Under the pieces are notes generated by a model. It was not told where the DNA came from. It did not search any database and saw only the letters and a program-made list of their open reading frames with translations. Below are positions 54,222 through 64,000 of a stretch of 64,000 bases of DNA, one piece after another. This stretch comes from Thozetella sp. PMI_491. Lineage: Eukaryota > Ascomycota > Sordariomycetes > Chaetosphaeriales > Chaetosphaeriaceae. The DNA lies in contig MU270086.1 of the NCBI GenBank assembly GCA_021432635.1, positions 186,001 through 250,000 of the forward strand, read 5' to 3'. The translations under genes were made by a program, and so were the position numbers. The stretch's first letter is position 1; each line of letters begins with the position of its first letter.

Positions 54222-54666
54222 AGTGCATGTTGCGCGCCGCTGCGACCACAGGCGCAAATGAGCTTGCCGCCGTTTCCTCGCGCCACAACCCTCGATACAG
54301 TATTTCCGCCTACCATCATGAGTCTCATAGATGTAGAACCCGTCGACATGGAAGGGTCTTCTTCGAAGCAATGCCGATATGTCCCGGCAAATGAAGCGAG
54401 TTGGGGCCTGAAATTGCAGATCAGAGACTCAGGGGGTCCAGGCATTATAGCGGATTCCTGTAGCTTAGTTATAACGAAGCGTGTCGGATCGTTGTATTGA
54501 CAAAGTATTCCTGAAATGCTGCGAAGAACAGCGGCGGTGCCGACACTCTGCACGAACCTGTGGATGCACCCATTTGTTTGGTCTTAAATCTCAGTTGCGG
54601 GCTTTGTATGTAGAGGCATACAGCTAATGGGTAAGCTCTTTTGAGCCTTGATGTAAGTGTGTGCGC
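54222..54666. other. Intergenic with a partial gag-like copy
   Basis: Apart from the partial copy at its centre and the 3' flank of the NLR gene, nothing was recognised. Confidence 0.5.
54318..54400 (+). repeat. Partial second copy of the gag-like gene's 5' end (fossil)
   Basis: About 80 bp beginning CATGAGTCTCAT match the start of the gag-like gene 850 bp to the left, with the shared run CCCGTCGACATGGAAGGG. The rest of the gene is absent from this copy. Confidence 0.7.
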
Positions 54667-57600
54667 CTAAGAATATCTCTTCAAAAGGTGCCTAAACTGG
54701 GCAGCCCAGGCCTGGACCACAGTCTGATCGTAGCGGGCCGTCTCAGTGAGGTTGGCCTCATCTATGAACTGACGGCGATTATGGTGGTCTTGGATACGGA
54801 CGTTGTAGCCGTTAGAGAGGAGAAGACGGACAACTTGACCGTGGGCGCCGGGGCTGTAGTCAGTTATAGAGTAGAACTGATCGTGGAAGTTGGACACGAG
54901 TAGTCGCTCACGGGTTGAACGGAAAGCGTCTGGATCGCGACCTAGGGCGTCCTCGAGGTAGAGCAGCAAGTCGTAGACAACGGCGAAGCGCAGGGGGCCA
55001 GCAATGCCAGGGTCCCACGTTTCAAACCATTGATTCCAGCGGAACCGGTGATGCAAGGCCCCCGGCGGCACGCTCCCAATGAGTCGGGAATGGCTCTGCC
55101 CCGTAGTAGCCTCCACTCGTCGGAGACACTTGCCGGCCAGGTAACCGTTGCCCGCTGCGAGAAAGTAACGCGCGAGATAGCTGTAGCGGTTGTCGCCTGT
55201 TGTCTTCGCTCGCCTGCCCAGCACTAGCTGTTTGTAATTGCCCTGTCGCACAAACTCTTTGACTGTTTGGTGCACTAACTGCACGCGTGGCAGCTCTTTG
55301 TCTCCACCGGTAGTGGTCTCGCTGTCTTCACCTCGGTGTAGAAACTCCACGACGCCGCCCGTAGCTGCCAGAATTCTCCTCTTATACCTCTCCAGTGCTG
55401 CGAGGGAGATCTTACGTGTGCTCCGCCACCTCTTATCGGACTCCCAGGAGAAGAACCATGAGGTACGGTCGTGGCCAAGGTCGGTCAACGTGGTCGAATC
55501 GTGATTTGCGGGCGCCGCAAGAAAAATACTCTCTCCGACCTCCGCTAGGGCTTCCACACATTCCTGATACGTTTCGCAGCGCGAACAGAGAAGAACACAG
55601 ATTAGGTCAAGGAGGTCAAAGTCGCCCAGCCTGTTTCTGTCCCATCCAATCTGATCGTCATAGAGCTCGCCAAAGGAGACAATCTCCATTATTACATACG
55701 TGTCCATCCTAACCTCAGGTGGGATCCGCTTGATTAATGTAGCGTAAAAGTCTTTCAAGTCGCTAGGGGTTGCATGTAAGATTTCCCGGAGAGCAGGCAT
55801 GGAGTGGCCCTCTGAAGCTGCTGTCAACAGCTGCTCGACCACCAATCTCACCCAGAGGAAGACGCCGTGAGCCATATAGACCATGTCTGGTATGAGAGGT
55901 TCTAGAATGGCCGCAATCTCGCTTCCGTGATCTTGTATGTTACCGACGCAGTATTCCAGAATGTCATCCTTGGTATAGTCTTGTAATTGAATGGACGGGC
56001 TGTCTTTCAACTCATCTAGGAGCTTATCCCAGGGTCGACTGGAGAATAGGATTTTGAGTTGCGTTCTCGATGGTGGCTTGGTGCCTACCAGCGCCTTGAG
56101 AAATCTGGCAATGTAGCTCGTATTTCCGTCATACTCATCTAAAGCGTCCAGCAGCAGGAAGAGTTGAATATCTAGGCTGTCCTGCTGTATAATGGAGTGC
56201 AGAAGCTGCTCTAGCTCATTTTCTGTCCACTCAACTAAAGGTCGCCCTGTCCGTGCCCGCTGATCGACGACAGCTTCCAGAAAAGGAAAGTTTGAGTGCT
56301 GACTGAGTATCTGACTCAGTATACCCTGAAGAAGACCTTTGAAAGACTTTTGTTGGAGAGTACCACGATGGTGAAAGAAAAAAGAGGCCTGGATGAAGAC
56401 CGATCCGGTGCTCGGATCGTGCATTATCTCTCGGAGTCTGCAGCCGGTACCTTGCCAGATGTATTTCATCAAGGTTGATTTTCCCGAGCCGGGTTTACCG
56501 TGAATCCAGAATACTCCTCTGCCGCTACGCAGCCATTCCGGAAAAGCCGTTATGTTGTCGTCGAATACCCACTCAAATGTATGCTCAAAGTTGTGCTCGA
56601 TGGATTCTAATCGGCTGTCTCTATCCGGGGCCTTGAGACATCTAATAAGCTCTAAGGTCCGGTTAGCACACCACTATTAGACAACGACCCAGCTTGAAAT
56701 ACCTTGCACCGTCCACAAGGTATCATCTTTCCCGTCCTTTTTTGCGAGGTGCTCTATGTCAAGTGTAGTCACTGGGATCGCTGCACGCGCACTGGTTCGG
56801 CTGCTGTCGAGATTGAAGGCCCGGCAAATACTTGCCAGCTTTGAGAAGACCGTGTGGGAATATACGTCATCGTCCTGGAATTTGACCATGTCTGAGTGGT
56901 TCTCGTTGATAGGGAAGATGCAGGCTTCTCGGTGGCCACTCGAATATCGCATCTGCGTGGCCGAGTCTCTTGTGACGAGTATTTTTTGTGGACCTGTCCT
57001 CGCCCATGAACCGTTTTGTTGTTTCTGTTGCCACTGTAAGCAGATTTTCTTTGCTACACCTGGGCCAGGGTAGATATACCTCTACTGTGGGAGAGGTCTT
57101 TGTCTCATACGCCCAAAATAGGCTCATTTTTAGCATCGCGGCGATCCCTGTAAATCTGTCATCAAGGGAGCGCAAATACTCAGACTCCTCTGTGAGATCT
57201 AAGACGATCTGCTCATTGGCAAGGCCGGCCACCATGGCCCGCAAGGACGTGGTCTCCATACCACGAGACGGAACACCGAAGAGAACACCGCCGCGAAAAC
57301 GACTCTTGAGCATATCTCGCTCGAGTTCATCCGTGCTGTTGGCAAGTGCAGCAACAGCTTCCTTAAGGATGATACCTCCCAGGCTGTGGGCTAGGAAAAT
57401 AAAAGGCTTGTTCCCGGATGCGCTTCTGGTGAGGGCCTTGAGGCTCTCGATGAAGGATAAGGCTATATCGGTAATTGACTGGAAAGATTCGCTATTGTCC
57501 ATCGCCGCATTATAGCCGTATAAAATTGCCCTCAGGTTAGGTACTGCAGCGGGCATGGCATCTCTGATCCACATGAACGACCGGTCATCACCTTTGGGCT

Positions 57601-58065
57601 GCCACGACCCGAACGGGTGGGAACCCAGGCCAGATATTGTGATGCAGCTGAAGTAGGTGTCAGAAACGGCAGAGCCCGGAAAATAAGATTCTGCTTAGGA
57701 ACGACCAGGTTAAAGACCTACTCCAGCTGATGATCAGTCTCTGCATCGCTCAGGGGTGTCAATCCGAGGAAATGGGTATCGAGAATCAACACTTGGCGTT
57801 CGACTCGGAGCCTCCACTCGTTCTTGTTTTGCCCAATGTCGCTTCCGATCTTAGATGGTATTTTTTGAAACATCAAGGTAGCCGTCTTTGTCGGACCTTC
57901 CTTGGTCCCGAGATCCATGTATACGGTAGTGGCGAGAGACTGAACCCAGACATCGTCCGGCTCGATGTCAGGGAAGGCCCCGCTCAGGAGTATGGCAACC
58001 GCATCTTCGTCGTGTGTAGCGGGGCATCTCCTCAGTCGAAACGTGAGTTTTTCGGGAGAAAGCAT
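54667..58065 (-). CDS. NLR-type protein: novel N-terminal module, SesB-like hydrolase, NACHT
   Basis: The four-exon model is 58065-57722, 57647-57080, 57033-56703 and 56651-54667, giving 1075 aa. Residues 1-112 form a module I do not recognise (starts MLSPEKLTFRLRRCPATHDE). A SesB-like alpha/beta-hydrolase domain follows, about 116-360: ITISGLGSHPFGSWQP, RAILYGYNA, FIFLAHSLGGIILKEAV (nucleophile Ser near 204) and ILVTRDSATQMRYSSGHR. The NACHT domain starts near 445: GVFWIHGKPGSGKSTLMKYIW (Walker A near 465), LFLLLDALDEYDG (Walker B near 580) and ILFSSRPW. A helical region follows with VQLVHQTVKEFV near 850. There are no WD40, ankyrin or TPR repeats. Fungal NLRs of this type act in non-self recognition and cell death; here that is inferred from architecture. 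Splicing of exons 2 and 3 restores the conserved ILVTRDSAT block. Confidence 0.9.
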
Positions 58066-58868
58066 TTGAGTCTGCAAGCCTCCACAGCTTTGCAAGTGTC
58101 TCGCTATGTGCTAGGATGGCAGCTTGATACCCCCTCAAGCGATGAGGCTTGTTGCCATGCCAGCCTCCATGGTACTGAAAATGGTAGCTAATGGGCCAAA
58201 TATCTCCCCTCTTTCTCCACAACTTTCAGCCTGTTAACAGTTTGTGGTATAAGAGTCACGTGGTATGACACACATGAGCGAATCGCATTTCCACGCATCG
58301 CCAGTTCATCAGGTCTATACAGTCCTTGAGCATCCGCCTTGGGGGGGCGGGGGGCGAATGGGGCGCGTCTAAGTTGACAACAGCGGACGTCTCCGATGTG
58401 ACACGAGAGGGCATCTCTAGAGTAATTAGGAGCTGGAGTGGGAGTATCAGACTCCCAACACCACTCTGTCGAGAGGAGCAAACATATGGCTTCCGGGACG
58501 GCTACGGTACAAGAGGGCGGTGTCAAAGACCGTGTCCAGGGCGGGGCGGGGATTGCTGCGGCGCGGGTTCGGAGGATCAGGGAAAGAGCGGAGAGAGCGG
58601 AAAGAGCATGGCTGTGACGGAGGCTCAGTGGGGTCCGGGACATGGCTGCCTGGTAGGCGAAGCAAGTGATTGAGAATCAACCCCAGGTACCTGCCTAGAG
58701 GCAGCTATAAAAAACCAGGGGCCAGGCACCACTAGTCTGTAGGCAATCAAACCCGTGCCGTCTTTCTGCAAAACACTATTGCCTCGTCGCCTCCTTGCAT
58801 CTACAAAGCCACGGGTGCTAGAAACGCGCGCCAGCACCCGCACCTGCACCCGCACCCAAAGCGACGCC
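58066..58868. other. Divergent promoter between NLR and small membrane protein
   Basis: This 0.8-kb stretch contains a dense G tract (58338-58364). Short frames on both strands look spurious. It is the natural shared control region for the two divergent genes. Confidence 0.5.
58338..58364 (+). promoter_or_regulatory. G-rich tract in the NLR/membrane-protein divergent promoter
   Basis: Runs of seven, six and four guanines are separated by one and five nt. The long runs could supply the four tracts needed for a quadruplex. Structure-forming potential only. Confidence 0.3.
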
Positions 58869-59303
58869 ATGAGCGACGCGACGGACCAGCCCCTCGGGCG
58901 GGTCCTGCTAACGCGCACCTGGCTCTTCCAGGCCATCGTCGCCGGCCCCACGTTCGTGGTGCTTGGACTCTCCGCGTTTTCCAGCCTCTACAGCAACTAC
59001 AGCAGCAGCTATGACTTCATCATGCACCTCTCCACCGCCATCATGGCAATGGGGATCATATTCATCGTGCTCGTGCAACAGCAGGTGCCCCGCGCCGGCA
59101 AGTCTGTCACAAGCAACCTAGAGGCTATCAAAGCAGGGCTGGCCACAGCCATGTGGATCTGGCTGATTGCCGACGCCATCTGGGGGCCCAAAAGCCCCTA
59201 CGGCTCCCCGAAGACGCGGGAGAATCGCATCGTTGCGAGTTCCTTCGCCGTCATATTGCTTTTGTGCGCATCGCAGCTTCGTCGCTGTGTGGCCAAGTGC
59301 TGA
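58869..59303 (+). CDS. Small four-pass membrane protein, unknown function
   Basis: This single exon encodes 144 aa. Four hydrophobic segments are visible: AIVAGPTFVVLGLSAFSSLY, MHLSTAIMAMGIIFIVLV, AGLATAMWIWLIADAIW, and ASSFAVILLLCAS. Between the first two is a short Ser/Tyr-rich loop (SNYSSSYDF). The N-terminus is short and polar, and the C-terminus is basic with cysteines (RRCVAKC). The size and topology match a class of uncharacterised fungal DUF-type membrane proteins. The gene lies divergently from the NLR gene with an 0.8-kb shared promoter and upstream of an ABC transporter on the same strand. Function is unknown. The first ATG in frame, in a GCCATGAGC context, was chosen. Confidence 0.75.
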   Translation: MSDATDQPLGRVLLTRTWLFQAIVAGPTFVVLGLSAFSSLYSNYSSSYDFIMHLSTAIMAMGIIFIVLVQQQVPRAGKSVTSNLEAIKAGLATAMWIWLIADAIWGPKSPYGSPKTRENRIVASSFAVILLLCASQLRRCVAKC

Positions 59304-60042
59304 CTAGAGAGATAGCATTCTCTTCTACCCGACGGTGTATTATACCCGCTACCACTGGCCAAGTTCCTCTGATGGAGTTGACCGCGATGCGGAGCCAGGA
59401 GAGAGGGCGCCTTTGCTGCAGGGGCAATCGTCATAGCGTGCGGTAGGTACTGTACTGTACCCGGCTTCATTAGGATCTTGACTCTATCAGAATTGTCGGG
59501 GCGGTCGTCTTCTCTCGCCATGTGCTGTCCCCTCCGGAGCGAATGCTAGATTGATCGAGGACGTTACCTAGCTTCCCCGAATGGTCTGGGACCAGTGGGT
59601 AAAACCCAGGCGACCGTGCCTCTCAACCCCTGCAGCGCCTGTGGGGTGCCAAAAGGACCATTTCCAACAGCAATCCGGGTTGGGGATATTTACCGAACTC
59701 CTTGAAATGTTACAGATATCGGCTGCCTTGATAGGGACAAATACATACTTCATAGCGGTAGACCTACCTACTCATGCGAATCACTGTCCTTCGCCGATGA
59801 AACAGGAATTATATGTTTCCTAGGTGCCTAAACCTTCAGGCTACAAGTAAACATTGGCCTGTGTATTCCATTCGTATTTGAACTGGCATCCAGGCGCCGA
59901 CCGGATATCTAGCTATGTGGCATCATCGCACGTCTGACATTCTATAACCCTCTTCGAATCTCCTTTGACATGGCCGCCCAGCTCCCTTAGGGCACCGGCG
60001 CTGGTTTCTTTATCCCTTCCATCTACTAAGAGATAGCTGGCA
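59304..60042. other. Intergenic
   Basis: This is the 3' flank of the small membrane protein and the promoter of the ABC transporter. No other feature was seen. Confidence 0.5.
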
Positions 60043-63000
60043 ATGGATCGCGGGAGCGTCAATTGCGATGCTCTGGACGATTCCTTCGGGCCGGCTGTCC
60101 CTTTAGAATGCCGCGGGGGGTTCGACTTCACACTTTTGTTCGAGCAAGCTTTCTTCATGATTGTGCCATGCTCATTGTTCCTCCCACTCGCAACTTACCG
60201 TGTCCGGAAGCTGTACCGAGCCGAGTCGCTTCTATCCTGCCACCTCGACTGCCTGTACATGATGAAACTGGTACTGTAACTATCGTGTGCGCGCAGAGAG
60301 ACATGCTAACAGAGAGTGTGTGTAGGCTGCCATTGGCGTCTATACGGCACTGCAACTCGCGATCCTCGTGCTCTGGTCGTCAGATGACAGGCGCACCAAG
60401 CTCTCGATTCCGTCGGCTATCCTCGCCCTCGTTTCCGCCTCCTTCGCTGCGGTCCTTTCGCACCACGAACATGCGAAGTCATACCGTCCCTCCACCTTTA
60501 TCGCTGCATTTCTTGCTCCAACGCTCCTACTTGATGCAACGGTGCTACGAACGTTGTGGCTAAGAAATGAGAGTCTTCAATTGGCCGTTACTTTTTCTGT
60601 TGGGGTTATCTTCAAGTTGGTTTCATGCATCCTTGAAGCCCAAGGCAAGGCATCGATCGTCCGAGGCGGGAAGAATCTCTCGCCAGAGACTCTCAGTGGA
60701 CCTTACAGCCGCATCTTCTACTGGTGGCTCACTCCCCTCCTGATAAGAGGTTTCAGGCAGACGATTCAGTTGGAGGACCTCTCTAGTTTAGAGCCGAAAA
60801 TGACCTCGGCGTTTTTGGGTGAAAAAATGCGACACTCATGGGAATCCAGTAAGGACAAAAGTGTCTTGAGTGGATTTGGAAGCTGATTATCGTCTAGCAA
60901 ACAAAACGAAACGATGGGCGCTCCTGTGTGCCCTCTGCTCAGCCCTTCGTTGGGAGATCGCCGCCCCTGTGGTCTCTCGGATATTCCTCATCAGCTTCAA
61001 CTTCGCCCAGCCATTTCTCATCACGACAGCGATCACCTTTGTGCAAGAACCCCCGCAGGCTGGCTCAGAACACACTGGGTATGGATTGATAGGGGCTGCT
61101 GCCGTCATTTACATGGGAATAGCCATCACGAATGGACAGTTCAACTACCAACTCTATAGAACCATCACGTCCGTCCGAGGGTGCCTCGTGGCTCTCGTAT
61201 ATGCAAAGACCCTCGAGCTCCCGTCGACGGATGTGAAGTCTGCAGCCTCAATCACGCTGATGAGCACAGACGTCGACCGAATCGCGCTGACGGTGGACAA
61301 AGTTTTTGAGCTGTGGGCCGGTACCATCGAGGTTATCCTCGCTGTATATCTGCTAGAGAGGCAGATCGGATGGGCTTGTGCAGCGCCACTCGTCCTCTCT
61401 CTTGGTGAGCTCACAAGTAAACTCGTTTCCTGCGGAAGGCCGACCTAACCCTTGTTACAAGTGTGCTTCGTTGGGAATTCGGTGGTGTCCAAGTTCATAC
61501 CGCGTCACCTGAAGGCATGGAACCAAGCAATCCAAGCCCGCGTGGCCCTGACGTCGTCAACGCTACGCCATATTAGGCCCATCCGGATGATGGGCCTCGG
61601 ACCGGACACCTCAGAGGCTCTCCAGGACGCCAGAGTGGAGGAGCTCGATCGCTCTGCCTACTTTAGGTGGTTCGTAGCGGTGATGAGGCTCAATGGTAAG
61701 CCTTTCCTCTATAGACTCGATCTAGAAACTGATCTCTAATAGGCGCTATCCCGAAGGAGCTGTCGTCTTCATTCGTCTTCCTCATCTTCCTGTATGCATC
61801 GCAATTTTCTTCTGACGGAGGCCTGACGGCCGCACGGGCGTTCGCTACTCTGTCCTTGCTCGAGCTTCTAACGAGCCCCCTTGGTAACGTCTTGTCGGCC
61901 CTTCCATTCGTCACCGCGGCGACTGCGTGTTTTGGTCGCATCCAAGACTACCTCCGCCTAGAGGAACAGCCGGAAACTGCGGGACTTGAGCCAGAAGATA
62001 TGGAGACACCCTTAGCGTCTGCGCACTCACCGGCGTCAGCCCTCTCCTCAAATGACGAGGAAAGCGGTTCCATCCACCGAGTAGGAAGTACATCGACCCA
62101 GACCGGAATCGTGGCTTCATTCGATGAAGTTGATCTGAAGTACAGCGACAATTCTCCTGTACTCCACAATCTGCAGCTAGATATTCTCAAAGGTTCGCTA
62201 GTCATGGTCGTCGGTCCGGTAGGATCAGGCAAGTCAACCTTGCTGAAGGCCGTAGCCGGCGACCTAGCGCCTTCCCGAGGCTCAGTGAGAGTGATGACAC
62301 CCGAGGTCGCCTACTGCCAGCAGACTCCATGGCTCACGAACACGACGGTCCGGCGGTGCATAATGGGACAGACCGACCTGGTTGATGAGACCTGGTACCA
62401 GAAGGTTGTCAAATCGTGTGCGCTGGATGAAGATATTGGCGCCTTGCCCGGGGGTAGTGACTGGGTGGTTGGGTCTGGAGGCATCTCACTGAGCGGCGGC
62501 CAAAAGCAGAGAATAGTAGGTCTCTCTCGGTTAAACAGTTCGTCGACTTTTTGTTCCCTGACATGATTGACTGACACAATTTTCTGGTCAGGCCTTGGCC
62601 AGGGCCGTCTACTCCAAGAACCATCTGCTGGTGCTCGACAGCCCGTTCTCTGCACTTGACCAAAAAACGGAACAGGCAGTCTTCGACTCCCTCCTGTCCA
62701 AAGATGGATTACTTAGGCAAGATGGAGCGACAGTAATCATGGCCACACATACGCGTAAGTTTGACCACTCCACGACTCCGAAGTTCTCCTGTCCCACTAA
62801 CCACGACTGTAGTGCGACACCTTGCCTTTGCCGACAAGATTGTTGTGCTTGGAGATGGCGGTAAAGTTGACCGTACTGGCACCTTCGATGAGCTGCAGGA
62901 TCTCCCTATCTTGCAACGAAGTATGGATTTTGACGAGCGTCAAACGATCCAAGCTTCAAAGGTCAACGAACAACCGGCGTCAAACGGTACAAAGAAATCT

Positions 63001-64000
63001 TTGCCCCAGCCAGCTAGCGGAAAGGCGCTGAAGATAAAAGTTCTTGGAGACTTTTCCGACTACTTCAAATCCATGGGATGGAGCAGGATGTTCTGTTTTC
63101 TTGTGATTACTGCTTTGTTCATATTCTGCTCTCGTTTCTCCCGTAAGTATAAGAAAAATGGCACCCTGCGCTTCCGTATTGACAACCACGACAGTGATTT
63201 GGCTGCAATACTATGTTGGAGGTAAAATTGCTGACCGCGGCCTCTTCATCGGGATCTATTTCGCTTTCAATCTTGCTGCTATCACACTGTACCTCATAGG
63301 CTTTTGGTAAGATTTCTCACCTGAAGCTGCTAGACAGGTTCTGATGCTGTGTAGGTGGATGATGATAGTTCTCACCCCGATCTCCTCGGCCGATCTTCAT
63401 TGGCAGCTGGTGACCGGAGTCTTCAGGTAGGTGGCTGCCTATACTATAACAGCCTGCTTCAGCTAATTAACCTTCTGCAGAGCTCCTCTGGCATTTTTTA
63501 GCAAAATTGATTCTGGGGTAGTTCTGAATCGGTAGGTCTCCTGTTCCGTTTCTCAGCACTCACGGGAGCAATTAACATCTTTATAGCTTCAGCCAAGATA
63601 TGCATTTTCTGAATGCTCAACTCCCGATTTCTACCAAAGAGTCAATCACATGTAATGTCCGAATACCCCCCATCCAGGAGCTCGTTCCTAACAGAAGGTC
63701 TCTTAGCGCTCTTTCTGTGCCTGGTCCAGCTTATTCTCATCTCGGTCGGGTCCGGCTACCTGGCAATTGTGATCCCGCTGCTCCTGCTTGTGGTATATGC
63801 TTTGCAGAGATTCTATCTGGGGACTTCGCGTCAGCTCCGCATGCTTGAGCTCGAGCACAAGTCTCCCGTATATTCATTTTTCACAGATACGATCGAGGGT
63901 CTGCCGACCATCCGCGCTTTCGGCTGGAGCCGGTCTTTCCTCGAGCTCTTCTACGGGCGGTTGGACGAATCACAGCGACCCGTCTACTTTTTGTATCTCA
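60043..64000 (+). CDS. ABCC (MRP-type) ABC transporter, 5' part, cut by window end
   Basis: Twelve exons are seen: 60043-60270, 60326-60848, 60898-61404, 61462-61695, 61743-62515, 62592-62754, 62813-63142, 63195-63306, 63355-63426, 63481-63531, 63587-63651 and 63698-beyond 64000. They encode about 1120 aa so far. The features are an N-terminal membrane region, the first transmembrane domain, a first nucleotide-binding domain with VVGPVGSGKSTLLKAV (Walker A), ISLSGGQKQRI (signature) and LLVLDSPFSALD (Walker B), then the start of the second membrane domain (FFTDTIEGLPTIRAFGW). The second nucleotide-binding domain lies outside the window. ABCC pumps export conjugates, drugs or metabolites from the plasma membrane or into the vacuole. 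Many small exons (51 and 65 bp) make automatic prediction error-prone here. The 49-bp second intron and its acceptor at 60897 are the least certain. Confidence 0.9.

Noticed and set aside
52957-54666. Complete LTR retrotransposon around the gag-like gene
   Set aside because: No LTR pair, protease, integrase or reverse transcriptase is visible; only a gag-like portion is present.
58188-58643. 151-codon minus-strand frame upstream of the NLR
   Set aside because: It is low-complexity, overlaps plus-strand frames and a G tract, and shows no domain; better read as promoter DNA.
1-64000. Classical secondary-metabolite gene cluster
   Set aside because: A P450, a BVMO, a TauD enzyme, a tyrosinase and two MFS carriers occur, but they are scattered among housekeeping genes and no PKS, NRPS, terpene synthase or prenyltransferase is present.
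1-64000. tRNA genes, rRNA genes and CRISPR arrays
   Set aside because: Scanning for B-box-like GGTTCGA contexts found none with a fitting A box and stem, and no spaced direct-repeat array was seen.

Overview
The window reads as nuclear DNA of a filamentous ascomycete (Pezizomycotina, most likely Sordariomycetes). The basis is GC-rich genes on both strands, many short spliceosomal introns (about 45-130 bp, mostly GT..AG with CTRAC/CTGAC-like branch sites), GPI-anchored and CBM1-bearing secreted proteins, 2EXR proteins, a JEN-type carboxylate carrier, a Dal5-type permease and a SesB-like/NACHT NLR. No tRNA, rRNA, CRISPR array or complete transposon was recognised. Splice models below were built by hand from donor, acceptor and frame continuity; each spliced total is a whole number of codons.

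Left part (1-25 kb): a Baeyer-Villiger monooxygenase; two GPI-type surface proteins; a 2EXR protein; a JEN-like monocarboxylate transporter; a cysteine-rich single-pass membrane protein; a small secreted protein of repeated four-cysteine modules; a flavin amine oxidase; a GPI-anchored eight-cysteine protein with partly CFEM-like spacing; a CYP52-like P450; and the decapping regulator Dcp1.

Middle (25-45 kb): an OCRL-like inositol polyphosphate 5-phosphatase with acidic insertions; two orphan proteins; a six-exon Dal5-type MFS permease; a second 2EXR protein; GTP cyclohydrolase I with a degenerate tandem copy of its own 3' end just downstream; a TauD/TfdA dioxygenase; an S66 LD-carboxypeptidase-like peptidase with its Ser-Glu-His triad; and a short tyrosinase.

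Right part (45-64 kb): a 3-kb gene-free stretch with two perfect hairpins, then a GH18-CBM1 chitinase, a small secreted AA1-like candidate and an expansin-like protein. Next come an orphan Copia-type gag-like gene, a four-exon NLR (novel N-terminal module, SesB-like hydrolase, NACHT), a divergent small four-pass membrane protein, and the first 12 exons of an ABCC transporter that runs off the window.

Nine of about 28 genes encode secreted or surface proteins, many cysteine-rich, so this looks like an accessory, environment-facing region interleaved with housekeeping genes (Dcp1, GTP cyclohydrolase I, 5-phosphatase). There is no PKS, NRPS or terpene-synthase backbone. The best candidate for an undescribed system is the NLR neighbourhood at 53.4-59.3 kb.
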